Assembly: GCA_963922205.1 (NCBI GenBank)
Contig: CAWUHX010000024.1
Coordinates: forward strand, 1,426,001 to 1,490,000
DNA length: 64,000 nt
Direction of reading: 5' to 3'
DNA from: Romanomermis culicivorax
Lineage: Eukaryota > Nematoda > Enoplea > Mermithida > Mermithidae
The position numbers and the translations under genes were made by a program. Shown piece by piece: positions 10,881-23,000 of this stretch. The notes below the pieces were generated by a model, which was given only the letters and a program-made list of their open reading frames with translations, had not been told where the DNA came from and searched no databases. Position 1 is the first letter of the stretch, and each line of letters starts with the position of its first letter.

Positions 10881-13800
10881 TGTAGAAATGTTTGGAAAAA
10901 GTTTTGAGCACCGAATTCCACAACTGAAATTTAAGTCAATTTAGCATTTATAATTTTATCTACATGAAAATTCATTAAGGCTTCCTAGTTTTGCAATGAA
11001 CCTAAAATAGAGCGTGGAAGAATAGGGTCAATTTTGGCAGTATAATATTGATTTTATAGAGTTCTGTATCAATTTTTGATTTCTAGAATGTTAGAGCTTA
11101 AAAACTTATTTTCTAAATCTTTTTTTGAAGTACTGCATGCCCCAAAATTGAAATTTTAAGTGTGTTTCAAACTTCTACAATCCGAGGAATTTTGTCAGGA
11201 AAATTACATTTTTCAATTGTTTTATGTTATTTTTTGCTTCTAATTTCTTTCAAAATTTTTGACTCAGTGTGAATTCCGTCAAAATTTGTCAGAATTTTTG
11301 AATTCCCAAGTATTTTATAGCTCAAGAATGCCACTTTTCATTTTCTAAATATACTTACCTGCTATTAAATGCAAATTCAGTAAAAGTTAAGTTCGTTTTT
11401 CAAGAAAATTCTTTTTTCAATTTATATAGATTTTAGTTCTAAAAAGAGAATTTCTGGAAACTGAAACTTCCAATTAAGTTTAATTATGCCCTTAGGATTA
11501 CAGTATGGTTCATTAACAATGACACACTTGAGCTCTCGAAAACAATTGATGGTTGTTCGTCTCCATTTTGTGGACTTAGATGAAATCCGGGGCCGTTTGA
11601 CTATAGTTTGACCGTTTGACCACATTCTTCCATTCAGTAGTCATATCTGGATCTATAAATTTTGACTTAGGTTTAGTCGATCTTGATTTTTGTGATTGTT
11701 GAATCTAATAGGTTTCTTAATTGCCTAAACTACAGCCTGTTTTTCTTGATATGCTTGTAAATTCAGGAGTGGAAAGCAAGTACTATTTAATTTTTTTGCC
11801 ATTCCCTGCTAGCCATATGTCACATGGGACTGAAAATTTGTGAGCCTATAGTCTGTTTCTGTTGAAATGCCTCTAAAATATAAAAGTGGAAAGCAAGTAC
11901 TGTTTCATACTTCTACGATTTCTAGCTGAACCACGAGTCACGTAACACTTAAAATTTGTAGATTTACTTAACTAGCCTTTAACAATTTTTTGAATGAAAG
12001 ATCTTAGAGTAAAAACTTCCTGTTAACAATTTTGACAACAGTAAAAATTTTTGTCGTCTTTGAATTTAGAAGCATTTTATAAAAAATAAACTATACAAAA
12101 CTGACTCCCAATTTTTTTGAGTAGAAGATCATACGGTGAAAGCATCGCGTAAGCGAGTTTGAGAGTTGTACTTATTCCTGTCATGTTTCCGTTTACAAGC
12201 ATTTTCTAAAAAACAGACTACAGCCTCGTGTTGTAGTATATTTTTGGTCTTAATCCCCACTTCACACTTTCTTGCGCGTTGCATGAAGCCCACTTTGCTA
12301 AGTTCTTTCGAAAGGGAACCTTTGGGGTTAGAAATGTGGGGCTGACGTTGCATTACCGCTGTAAACTAATGAATTTGTGGAATTAAAGGTCTTTTACACT
12401 TCGAAACACTACAGTTGAGATTACCTGCAGATGGGAGGATTGGGGGGAAGGGTCCCTCCCAAAAATTTCAATCGTATAGACAGTTGCCGACGACTCCCCC
12501 TCCCTATCTTCCAGTTGCCAACAGCTATTATCCCCCTAGCCGGCCGGAAATTTACGAAGAATACCTATTTTTTGTCGAAAACGAGCTTTTTTAAGCAAAA
12601 ATCGGTTAAAATCGAAAATTTTCCGGCGCTTCGCGACAAAATAATACACAATATCACTTTAAAAGTAGAAAATTCATTGATCAGGGGCATGTTTTCTCCA
12701 TTTTTGATCAAAAAACGCATTTTTTAAACATTGCGCCCTCTCCCTAAAACTTTTGGAAAGTTGGCTACTCTCTCCTCTTAAAAATGGCTTTTATCGTGTA
12801 CCCAACTTGTCGAATTTCTCACAGGTATGCCCGAAAGAAAGTCAGGAAATTTTTCCTATTCTATGCTCGAATTGCGTCCCAGGCGCTTTATTTACGCAAT
12901 GCGTTCTAGCAATATTTTATTGTACCCTTGATTTGGGTTTTCTTTTGCAATTATTAGCAATTAAAATTGAAAAGAAGTATACAAATGATGAAAACTCAAC
13001 GAGCGGTTAATTGGGAAAGTAAAAGTAGACACCTCTGGTAGACGATAATGACCTTTCTTATCATGAACGGTCCCTAGAAAAAGAGACACTTTTCTGCATT
13101 TGAAAGGGCCCCATTCGAGAAAAGTAAGCGTTATGCAACGCGCACTTAGGCTCAAAAATGACACTTCCGGGGGTTCAAAAGGAACACTATCGTAGATTGA
13201 ATGTGTCGGTTTTATGCAACGCACCTTCAGATCGAAAGTATCCTTTTGCGCGAAAGGGACCCTTTCAAGCAAAAGTGGGATTTATGGGGCGGGCTGGGTG
13301 TGATCGCGGAAGTTACTGTAGTTAATTTCGGTGGTGTGGGCGGAGTGCCGATGCCGTCAGTGATTATTCTATTATTGTTTTATAAAATTAATTAGTCTTC
13401 ACGGTCCGTCCGCCCAATAAACTTAGCCCGCATTCGAAGTAACCTTCGCCATGCCGCAATTTGGGATAACTTATTAAATATTCGCTCGTTTTTTGGAGCC
13501 GCACTTTGTCAAATTCTCGCGTCGCGATGCTGTCACTTTCCGGCCCTACACAGGAAAATACCTATTTGTTAAGATCGAAACCTCTTTTAATCAAATCCTG
13601 CTTCAATTATTTTTGGCTTCTAAATCATATAATATTATTTTTGGTGGATCACCAAACAAGAGTCCCCAGTTATTTTTCATATATAACATTCAGATCAGAC
13701 AACATTCGGTGCTAAATTCACATCAGCACAAAGTTTTGAAGCACATATTTTCATGTTTCGGTCAAACGAGAATGGCAACATTTTTTTTAAATTGACGTCA

Positions 13801-14529
13801 GCAGCATGGAAAATCTGGTCAGGTCAAATAAACTTCAACCACTAATAACAATCAAAAACGTAATTGAATTATTTTATATCATGTATTCTGATATATTTGA
13901 ACGAGATTAATTGCTTGACACCCAATTTGTGGCATTTTGGAAGAAAAAGTTTTGCTCCGTTAAAAAGTCAGTAGTCCATTTTTTCCAAATGGGCCTTGAA
14001 CAAAAAAATTGTTCGTGTACACGCAGCTGTCTTTTCCTTCATTTTTTGCATTACGAGTCTTATCTGGAAATGAAAATAGAGTGCAGATGGGGTCGAAACC
14101 TATCCGGATAAAGTTAATCCCTCTCATAACTCAATTGTCACGCCCGGTAAATTAACTTCCCCAAAGTTGGATACCCTGTGAATCGTTTTCTGGAGAGCCT
14201 TAGGTATGATAAGCTAATGATTTAAGGATCCATCCCCTTTAAATATTTTCATTTATGTTGCAGTTGCATGGAACATCAGCCAAAGTAGGATGTAGTATAT
14301 CATGTAGATTTGATGCTCAATTGAGCATGTGTTTTTGCCCAGTGAATGACTAGTGGTGTTTCAAACGGAACTCGCTGTTCTAAAATCGAGCAATCAATGA
14401 AATAGCAGAACGATCATTGCTATGCGAAAACATATCGTGAGATCTGGAATGAAAAATATTTGAACATATGCACAAATAGTCGTATGGGTATACTGCTGTC
14501 AGTTCTGTGAGAAGGCATTCTGGGAAGTT
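10881..14529. other. Long interval without a supported gene
   Basis: No frame here has recognisable domains. Within it, two diverged tandem copies of a ~116-bp block start near 11732 and 11848 (shared GTGGAAAGCAAGTACT). A fragment near 12600-12640 carries the TTTTCCGGCGCTTCGCG motif of the dispersed family seen again at 47-63 kb. The stretch 13040-13290 has several short GGGACC/AAAGGG words. Nothing else stands out. Confidence 0.4.
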
Positions 14530-14973
14530 ATGCAAATGTCGAACTTGCTCAGCTGTATATTTTCAATTGCAGCCTTTTTCGGGATCATTTTCGGAAATTT
14601 ATTGCTTGAAGGAAATATAGAACTTGGTAACCACGCTGATGGTCATTTATTCTATGACACATGGTGCAATCTAATAGCTGACAATAAATAGCTCCTGGAT
14701 TCATGGATGTGCACATCAAACATTTATTTCATGGTTGAGCTTGTTGTTCATGCGGATAAAATTCACAAAATCGAGAATTTCGAACTTTGCTTCTCATCTC
14801 TAGGAGTTTTCCATTTCAAAGAAGAATTTTTTTCAGATAATGGAAATCTTATCAGAATACCTCGTCATGAGCACCGGGATCCATGCTCTGGAGGGACGTA
14901 CTGCCGGAGTGATTGGGAGTGTGATGCCGAATTGTACTGCAACTTGAAAGAAAAGCTGTGCTGTAGATTGTAG
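14530..14973 (+). CDS. Small secreted cysteine-rich protein, two exons (77 aa predicted)
   Basis: Exon 1 starts at ATG 14530 (a second in-frame ATG is at 14536) and codes for a typical signal peptide: a short polar start, then the hydrophobic run LLSCIFSIAAFFGIIFG. It ends at 14626 before a GTAACC donor (phase 1). The acceptor is TTTTTTTCAG, with its AG at 14835-14836; exon 2 runs 14837-14973 in matching phase to TAG. The intron is 210 bp. The mature part has six cysteines spaced C-x5-C-x5-C-x5-C-x6-CC, ending two residues after the CC pair. Such a pattern suggests a compact disulfide-knot fold, as in knottin-like or Dickkopf/colipase-like modules. The family is not certain. It is likely an extracellular peptide; whether hormone, inhibitor, antimicrobial or venom-like cannot be told. 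An AATAAA follows at 15217. Confidence 0.6.
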
Positions 14974-15021
14974 ATTGTGTGCAACTTGAAAGAAAAGCTG
15001 TGATGTAGATCGTCTACATTG
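14938..15021 (+). repeat. 42-bp tandem duplication over the 3' end of the cysteine-rich gene
   Basis: The block beginning TGCAACTTGAAAGAAAAGCT at 14938 recurs at 14980, 42 bp on. The first copy codes for the last cysteine-bearing residues and the stop; the second lies in the 3' UTR and has TGA where the first has TGC. The near identity suggests a recent duplication. Confidence 0.8.
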
Positions 15022-15216
15022 AATGACACTTCACGATTCATGAAGCAAAACTCTTCGATTATGATTTCAAACTTTGTTATAAAAATAACTTTTTCGAAAA
15101 ATCTTACATAAAAATTAGCGGAATCCTTTGATTATTTTAGAGAAAGTTTTCTTTTATGATTGCAAATAATTCATATATGACACAATGTTTCGTTATAGAT
15201 GTCCTAATTTGATTCC

Positions 15217-15222
15217 AATAAA
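15217..15222 (+). terminator. Poly(A) signal AATAAA downstream of the cysteine-rich gene
   Basis: Lies about 245 nt after the stop codon on the same strand, within usual 3' UTR range. Confidence 0.35.
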
Positions 15223-15363
15223 GCAGAGCCATAAACAGAGAGTGCAGAAAGCATCATATGTGTTTTTGTGTTTACTGAAACACTCAGTTATCTGACTAAA
15301 ATTCCAACTTAGAGAATAAACGTTTCGATGAATGTTTCCTTAAAATTAAAAAAATTAAAAATA

Positions 15364-16065
15364 GGATACCGTAATTATTCCAATAAACGGCGCGCCGTTT
15401 ATTATTTTTTTGGTTCCATTTGGTGCGCCGCGCCGTTTATTAGAGGGCACAGTTTATTTAAATCTTGCACTGCATCAGGCCACATTTTAATCTAATCTTG
15501 TTTTTTATTCTTTCATGGAATTTCAACAAGTGACATTTCATCATCAAATAAATACCATACCTCTCTTCTCCAAGGAAAAAAAGAAAACAAATGAAAAGGG
15601 AAGAAGGGAAAACGAAAGTTATGAAAGGAAAACAAAGGAAAAATGAAAACAACTAATGAAATTAAAAGAAAAAGAATGGAAAATAACTTACCATGGATCC
15701 ACTTATTTTGAGGCGGCAATCAACTGGACGGTTTCCTTCTTTTTTTACTGCTGCAATAGTTTTTATCTTGAAATCAAAACTGTACTTCTTTCTATCTTCG
15801 TGACTTCTAACGGATTCATCTTAAGACTACATTTCACAGAAAAACAATAGAAAACATTGCAAACCACTTCAGTCAAAATGGACTTTAGAATGAGCATGCT
15901 ATTCCTGTAATAAATAGCACATTTATATTAAAGCTCTATTCAGAAGTAAAAAATCCCACGATTTTTGTCAGCGACAGTCAGCGACTGCATTTCTGAATTG
16001 GACTTAAGGATACTTATGGTAAACGGCGCCCATTTTATTAGAGGGCACCATTTATTTGAGGGTGA
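15364..16065 (+). repeat. Pair of direct repeats with TAAACGGCGC and TTATTAGAGGGCAC words
   Basis: Two related blocks about 640 bp apart: 15364-15465 and 16009-16065. Each begins GGATAC, runs into TAAACGGCGC and then has TTATTAGAGGGCACNRTTTATTT. The first also holds the palindrome AAACGGCGCGCCGTTT. The repeated AATAAACGGCGC words look like subterminal repeats of a DNA transposon or MITE, but I cannot define ends or a target duplication. The sequence between codes for nothing recognisable. Confidence 0.45.
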
Positions 16066-16210
16066 CTTCTATTCGAATAAATGCCATAGTGGTTTATTTT
16101 TCAAAGGCCTTTCTTGTCATAGGACAGCATCATGCAGAAATTCGAGCTTTGAGGTAGTACCACTAATGCCCCTTGTTCATTAGTCAGGGTCGCAAGTTCC
16201 CTCCATAAAC

Positions 16211-16333
16211 CCACATTAATACTTCACGGCCACTGGCCGTCAATCAGACTGATTGGTTGCTTGTCCACGCGCACTGAAATTCGTTTGGTCATGGCTGCCC
16301 TGACCGTGGCCGTGCTGTGAAGTATGAATGTGG
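16211..16333. mobile_element. Short inverted-repeat element (MITE-like)
   Basis: CCACATTAATACTTCACGGC at 16211 is mirrored by GCTGTGAAGTATGAATGTGG ending at 16333, and CGGCCACTGGCCGTCA inside is mirrored by a CCGTGGCCGTG stretch. The 123-bp unit would fold into one hairpin. No clear target duplication is visible. Confidence 0.5.
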
Positions 16334-16508
16334 CTTAATGCTTTTATTAGCGCTGTTAATGCTTTTGATACATTGAGTACCTGAAGTGGAGTATAAGGGT
16401 AACAGGTGGTTAAGTAAATACTCTCTGTAGCATGCAGTTTTTTTGGAAGAGGATTACAAGGATGGGCGTTACACACCAGGAGGGTGTGGCACTATGCTAC
16501 CCAATACA

Positions 16509-16954
16509 TGTTATATTTTTAACTTTCTTCTTCTTTTCCAAGACTCTGGATCTGGTGATCCATCAAGAAATATGATTGATTTTGAGTTCAAAAATGTTTT
16601 AGGCAGGAGTTCCAAAAATTCAGACCTTAATATTAAGCCTTACCTAGCATTGGGCCAGGGCACGTACACCTTTTCTGTTTTGGACAAACGCTCAAAATTT
16701 TTCACAAATTGAAATATTTCAAATCGAGAAATCTTCAATTTCCCAATTTAAAATATTGTAGTCGATGGGGGAAATTAGCCTCACGAGGTTTAATGGCAGA
16801 GAGAACAGTCAGATGTAAAATTATAAAACAAATAATAATGATTCACTGACCAAATTCTGGCACATGATGCAATGACTAAAGTGGTTGTAAAGATCAGAGA
16901 GTTGTAAAGTGGCATTAAAACAGTTGTGGAAATTTGGAAAATGCCACTACAACA
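16509..16954 (-). repeat. Element A 3' LTR (446 bp)
   Basis: On the plus strand it begins TGTTATATTTTTAAC and ends CCACTACAACA; the same termini bound the right LTR. It is shorter than the right copy: it lacks the solo LTR, a ~44-bp block and extra copies of a short GGGGAAATTAAGG repeat. A plus-strand frame in it (ending FSVLDKRSKFFTN) recurs in the other LTR simply because the LTRs are repeats. Confidence 0.85.
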
Positions 16955-16966
16955 CCCCTCCTCCTT
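16955..16966 (-). promoter_or_regulatory. Element A polypurine tract
   Basis: Read on the minus strand it is AAGGAGGAGGGG and directly touches the TG start of the 3' LTR. This is the position and composition expected of the plus-strand DNA primer of LTR retroelements. Confidence 0.75.
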
Positions 16967-17599
16967 GCAGAAGATCGTTTTGAGCGATCAAACTACAAGG
17001 TGCGGTAGAGTGTTTGTAGTGGGAGAATTTCCCGAGCCTCATTTGTGGAAGAATGAGGGCAAGACGTAACAAAATCCAAACTGGCGAGAAAATTAGCTTA
17101 TAGGTACTTACTTAGCTAGGTGAGACACGGCAACAGCAAACCGGTTGTGCGAATTTGATCATCACAAAGAAAAATGTGCAGAAAGAAAAATTTTCACACG
17201 GTTGGTCCGGAACAGTACAAAAGCTCTGAAAATGAAAGTAAAAACGATGGCACTGAGATTATATATATATATTTTTTCAGCAGAGAAATTAAAGAAAACA
17301 AACAAAACAAATGCACAAGAACTAAAAATATCAGTAGTTGCGATGAACTACTGATCTTAAGATGAGTGGTGTGAGAACCAGAACATTGATGTGATGATTG
17401 AGAAGAATGTGGCCTAGCATCAGGTAGTATATTAGCACCAGGTACTACGTGAGGACAATCAGAAGGTGTAGTATTGCGAGGTAGTCGCATAGGAGGTAAA
17501 TCAGAAACTGGAGGTACATAAAATTGACAAAGAATGTGACAACTGACTTGACGTTCAGTGTGAGCATTGGTGCAAACTGCAGCCAACTTCCGTAGCTTG

Positions 17600-18727
17600 T
17601 CATGGTCAGTGATGCCTAAATCTTCAGGTTTTTGGAGAATAGCTTCTATCATATCAACAGAAGAGGTATAGGCAGTTGCGTAATGTGATGAACGTGACAA
17701 TGACATTCATGCAAGAAGAGGGTGACCTCAGCTATTTGAACACTAGTAGCTGGGCCATATGTGGTAGCCCAAGGCCGCATCCAGTCAAGGATGATTCACA
17801 ACAAGGTATCCAAGATGGTGTGTTCAGTTGCCCTAGTGATAGTGATCTTATAGGTATCTCTATACACTTGGTGGAGAGACATAGCTGCATCATTTGCCTT
17901 TTGGGCAGCACCAGATGGCAGCTGGATATTAAGGTGAGATAGGATGTTAAAGATATCGGGCTCTGCCAACATTCTAGGCCTGAAGTGAGTTTCAGGCTAA
18001 TTGGCTGGTTGAGCCGATGAGGTAGCAAATTGTGATGTAGAAACAGACATGGATGGTACAGAGGTGGACGTTGTGACAGTAGGGGAAATAGTTGAGGCTA
18101 CACTAGAAGATGGAACTTGAGTAGTTGCACTCGTTGCTGTAGAAGAGGGTTGATTGTAGAACTACTGAAGCTTGCTGAACAGATGGTGGAGGTCGAGGAG
18201 CTCGAGCCCCAGCTGCAGCAATTAGCTGGGGCTGCTGCTAAAACCGGTCTACAGGTGTCTGAAAAGGAACAGAATACCCAGCTGGTGGTGCCTGATACAC
18301 AGCAGTAGGCTGTTATGTGGCATACACCAAGGAGGTGGAAGTTGAGCAGGATACTGATATTGAGGAACAACAGCCGGTTGATACTATTGTTGAACATAAG
18401 GGTGGTAGATGAGTGCAACAGCAGTGGGAGGCTGTTGTGGTGCACCGAAACCAGGTGGAAAAGAGATTGAAAACAGAGATGAAATATTTTCTATAGGGAG
18501 CTTAGGAACAGATTGTTTCCTAGAATGTGACTTAGCTAATGGGTTTGCAGAGGCCTGAGGTTGTGTGAAACACTGAGGCATGACACGAGAGCAGTGAGGA
18601 TCATATTGCTGAGTAGAAGTGGATGGTTTCTGAGATTCCGGTTTGGTCTTCCAAACCTCGGGGCCTTTTTGAGCGGCTGGAGGAGACTTTGCCGTAGGTT
18701 TATGAGATTTACCAGATTTGTCCTGCG
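17600..18727 (-). pseudogene. Element A third ORF, C-terminal part (left of B insertion)
   Basis: Several frames on the minus strand are joined by frameshifts. Next to the insertion point the product is Pro/Ser/Gln/Lys-rich (SGKSHKPTAKSPPAAQKG), as in the ORF3 linker of B. At about 17700-17830 the minus strand reads IILDWMRPWATTYG... and then VTLFL, which aligns with [17 protein letters not shown]...VTLMIFL in the C-terminal domain of B's ORF3. Further left, a segment with LRKLAAVCTNAHTERQ aligns loosely with [15 protein letters not shown] of B. The end of the reading frame is not defined. This is the remnant of the third gene into which B jumped. Confidence 0.6.
18724..18727. repeat. Element B target-site duplication, left copy (TGCG)
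   Basis: TGCG directly precedes the LTR start here and directly follows the other LTR at 33373-33376. A 4-bp duplication is normal for Ty3/gypsy integrases. Confidence 0.85.
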
Positions 18728-19345
18728 TGTTGTGCAGGTCTTTCCTTAAGAGGCGTAAGAAAAGATTGGGTCTGAACTGACCTGTTAGAACTGATCCCTT
18801 GGCTAAGCCTCGGTGATAGTGCAACAGTCCGGTTATCCCCAGACCTACAACAACAAAGATAAACCTAACTCTAAAGAGCGGGGCCTTACCAAGGACCTCC
18901 GCAGTCTCCTAGATGAGACAAGGAATCCCCTCAGGGACAAACTTACTTGGGTATAACCCTTAAAGGGTTTCACAAAGCTTACCTGGTGTAAGCCGGCGCC
19001 TGGGCCTCTGGCCCTCCGCCTTCGTCGTTCGATAATAAATCCTAAATAATAAATAACAAATATGTAAATCAATAACTCCGACGAAATATTTAAAAATGTG
19101 GATAAACCACAGTTGAAATTTATGCAAAACAAAGACGACTTGCTGGGAATTATATTTGGGGACGCCAGCAATAATAACAAAACTATAATAAAAACGAAAT
19201 ATAGTGAAGAATGATTTTTCACTATCATTTTTGGTCTTTCTTTGGCGCTCCACTTCTATGCAAATGTCTGCGCCGCTGGTCGTCCCTTTCTTCGATTTGC
19301 ATGGCGATTTCTCCACACGAATTGGCATCAACAGGGTGCCCAACA
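18728..19345 (-). repeat. Element B 3' LTR (618 bp)
   Basis: Plus-strand ends are TGTTGTGCAGG and GTGCCCAACA. It matches the other LTR at 615 of 618 positions by direct reading, without indels. The 127-codon minus-strand frame inside is present in both LTRs but has no recognisable domain, so I do not call it a gene. Confidence 0.95.
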
Positions 19346-20062
19346 TCCCTCGCGCGTCGAAACCGACCTACGGGTTACCCCGGCATTAAAAAGAATTAAT
19401 CAAGAAGAAAAAATCTACAATTCCGGCTGACTCCTGATAAACAGTTTGTCTCACTCAGACTCCCGTTTCACAGTCTGTCCTAATAGGACTCCTGTGCTGG
19501 TCGTTGGACACAACGAATACCAAGGGCTTCGCCTCAATGGCTGGCAAGTGACGCCCATTTTGACCTCGGCGTTGATGGAATAACCTCTTGCCCTAAGGAG
19601 TACGACGTAAACGTCGGTGCCGAATGTGGCCGGTTTCGGGCTCGGCCGCTCGGTCTGCATGCTGTGTCAATTCGTTGGCCGTGGGTCTAACCGCATGCAA
19701 ATCGATTTCCCGCGTCTCTATTTTTTCTAAATTAAACTAAAATACGAGATTATATGGCGATACAAAAAGACGACGCGGGAATGTACGGATATCACAAAAT
19801 AAAAATGCGCTAAAATTGAGCAAAATTGTGGCCAGAAATTTAAAATATTTTTGCGGTTGCGTTTTGCACCGGTTTTGTCAAAAGAAAATTTTTAGATGGC
19901 CAGCAGCACCGAAAATTTAAATAATATTTTTGGATTTTTTGTTTTTTGATTTTTTTTTGATTTTTGTGATTTTATTAGTGTTTTTGGATTTTATGTTTTA
20001 TGAAATAAGTAAAAATATATTTACGAAAAAGGAAATTTTTGGGCCAAAATTTGTGCGGCTTA
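19346..20062 (-). other. Element B 3' untranslated region
   Basis: 717 bp between the end of the ORF3 extension and the 3' LTR. No coding frame is supported. The polypurine tract is short: GCGAGGGA touches the LTR. The left part is GC-richer, the right part T-rich. Confidence 0.55.
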
Positions 20063-23000
20063 TTACTGCTGCTGCCCGCCGCCTCGGTAACCTCCTCGAG
20101 GTCTACCTTGATAGTATCCCCTCTGACCTGGTTGGCCTCGGGTCTGACCTCCGCCGTGGCCTTGATTTTGGCCTTGCTGACTTCCGCCGCGTCTACCAAG
20201 CGGCATGAAGTTCGGATTGTGGAACTGCGCATCCGGGTCTTGACCTTGGTGTTGCCAGGTTCCTCGGCCTCTGTAAGGTCACTGAGGGTGCCCTCTGAAG
20301 CCTCCCCTGGGTTGACCTTGGTCATACCCCGGTCTAGCCCTGTACGGGGCTGGGTTTGAGAACATATCGTCTCTCCCCTGCTGCCTTTGACCACTGCTAG
20401 TGGAGCTGCTGCGTTGAGGCTTTTGTGTCCGGTAAGTTGAATTAAGAGATTTTGATGATATTGATTTTGATCGAGAAAGCGGACTTTTATGAGAAGTGCT
20501 AGCAGCTTCACTATATGACCTCTGGCTGGTCGTAGCCGATGATTGTTGTATCATCAGCGGTTGCTTCTTAGCCGGAGGGAGTCTAGGCACCTTGAACTTA
20601 CTTGGGCTCTTGGCAGCCGTTCGCTGATATTTATCAGCTTGCGACCTGTCATCGCCTGGTGCCTTCCTCTTAACACCCATCTGGTTTAACCTTTGCGAGC
20701 CCATAAAGATATATTGATTAAAGGCTGCAATGTAGACATCGTCTACGCGGTTTCCCTGGGCCTCAACGACTAGTTGTCTGTTCGCAAACGAACACGCCTG
20801 GGCATACCACCTACCAATTGCCGTTGGCGTGATCGGAGCGAAATCCAACTGTAGAAAGATCATTAGGGTCACATACCTAATGGCCGTAAAGACGTCTGAG
20901 GCATCGTAGTCCTGAAGCCATCTGGGGATGAGAATTAAAATGATCCATTCCCAGATTTCCTCAGGGATGTGCTCTCCGTCAAACATAAATCTGCCCTGCA
21001 TTTCGAATTGCTGGCGGTAGTTTTCGTGAATTTCGGCCATAGCGTCATTGACCATTCTGTAAATGATCGGCCGTTCTTGGCGATCAAAGGCGAAGTAATT
21101 GGCGACCTCTGGATTTTCGAATGAGATCGGCCCAATTAAACGCCTTTGTTCCCGTTGCCACTCCCAATAATCAATCAGAGTTTCGGCTAATTGACCAGGA
21201 GTGACAAACTGCTGTGGTTCCCTTTCGGGTCTACTAGCTACCACATTCAGTTTGACCTTCTTGATCAATTTTTCCTCCGATTCAAGATCCGGCTTCACCA
21301 ATACGCTTCCCCCAGGTTTGCTACTTCTTGCGGTATAGCTGGAGGGCACGGATTTGCTTTTGCCAGATGAAGTACTAACCTCTCCGCCGGTTTTCGATAC
21401 CGTTCGCGTCTGAGTGTACGAAATTGTCGCAGTGGACCCTGTTGTCCTATCCAATTTTGTCTGGCCTTTGGAGGTCTCTGTTCGCGTCTGACTTTTTGAA
21501 GTCTCCATCCTCGTCTGACTCTTTGAAGTCTCCGTTCTCGACTTTTGACTCGTCGAATATTCTGGGGTCGTTGTTTCCTCGGCCGTATCGTAGGCGTCCT
21601 TTTCAGATCCGATGGCGGCCGCTCCTTGTTGCTGCTGACCTTGAGCTGCAAGTCTGCGTCGTCTGGCCTTACCTATCCTCTTTCTGCGCCTTACCTTTTC
21701 CTTGGCCAAGTGTCGGATAAATTTTTCCGACATACCTTCAGCTAACATCTGCTGAACCTTGTCTGGGGAATAAATTCCAGGAATACCTTCCTCGGCAATT
21801 CTTCCCCTCCTCATCAGCTCTGTCGCTGCAATGGCTGAATCTGAGCTATCATCGGCTAGTGCCTGCTCCTTCAGCTTCCTTTGGATTGCCCTCTGACGCA
21901 GGAATTCCTGCTGCGTCAGCCTTTTCTGTTCTTGGATTTTGTCTTGTAGGGCTTCTTGCTTCGCTTGTCGGTCGTGATCCTTAGGATCTTTGGCCTTCAC
22001 AGGTATCTCCTGGGATGCTTCCTGAATCTTCTCCAGTCTGACATCGATCCCTGACATTTTAGTGACTGCTTCGTCAATTTGAGTCTGGATTTTCTCCTCC
22101 TCAATAGCCTGTTTCTGAGTCTTGGCCTCCATCGCATCCTTATTCTCTGATGTCTGGCCCTCAGATTCCAGAATTTCACCCTCTTCTTCTTCTTCAACAT
22201 CCTCCTCTGAACTGGACTCAGAGTCTGAATTTCGTATCTTCGGCAAGAGCTGTTTTACTTTAGCTGGTAACACAGCTGGTGCCGGAGGTACAGACTGCAT
22301 AATGGTGACAACCTCTGGCTCAGGCTCGGCCGGTTGCTGTACTTGAGGTACTTGAGTCGGCTGTGCCACCGCTGGTTGCGTTGGCGTCGGCACCACGACT
22401 ATTACTGCAGCTGCCTGCGTAGCAGCAGTGTCCAAAGCTGGTGTAGCTTTGACCACTGGCGCTGGCGCTTGCGGCTGCGTTTTAACCTGTCCCGTCCCTC
22501 CGGCTTGCGCCGTTTGGGAAGTAGAGGGACGATTTACCGGTACCTTAGATATTAACTCACCGGCTGGGGTATATGTTAGTGTATACCCGGGCATTTCGGA
22601 AGCGATTGTTCTCTCCCGGAAGCTTTTGCTAACAAACTCCGGTCTGAGCTCGAGCAGATTTCTCAGTGCGTACGTGATTGGGTAATCGGTCGGCAATGCG
22701 TCTTCCGTCATCGGATACCGCAGTCCCGGCGTCAAAGTCTCGAAGCCTACGTAGTAAAAAGTTACATAAAAATAAGGATTTACCTTGTAGGCTCCGTCCT
22801 TCAATAACGATTTGTCGTCGCCGATTTGCAAAATTTCCTCGGCTTCTCGAAATCGTAAGGGGACAAATCCGAACCGATTCTGCCACGCGTATACCCCTTT
22901 TTTAGATGGAAAGCGGGGTTCCGACGGCGGTAGCGTTGCTGCTAACTCTAAATAATAAGCCAGGCGGTCGCCTGACTTCCAGGACATGCGTTTTATCATT

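Noticed and set aside
18845-19228. 127-codon minus-strand frame inside the element B LTR, present again at 32872-33255
   Set aside because: It recurs only because the LTRs are copies. It has no recognisable domain, and a coding role for an LTR frame is unsupported.
19975-20511. 178-codon minus-strand frame overlapping the end of ORF3
   Set aside because: It is an alternative frame of the RG-rich tail; the ORF3 frame itself, continuing past the TGA, explains the sequence better.
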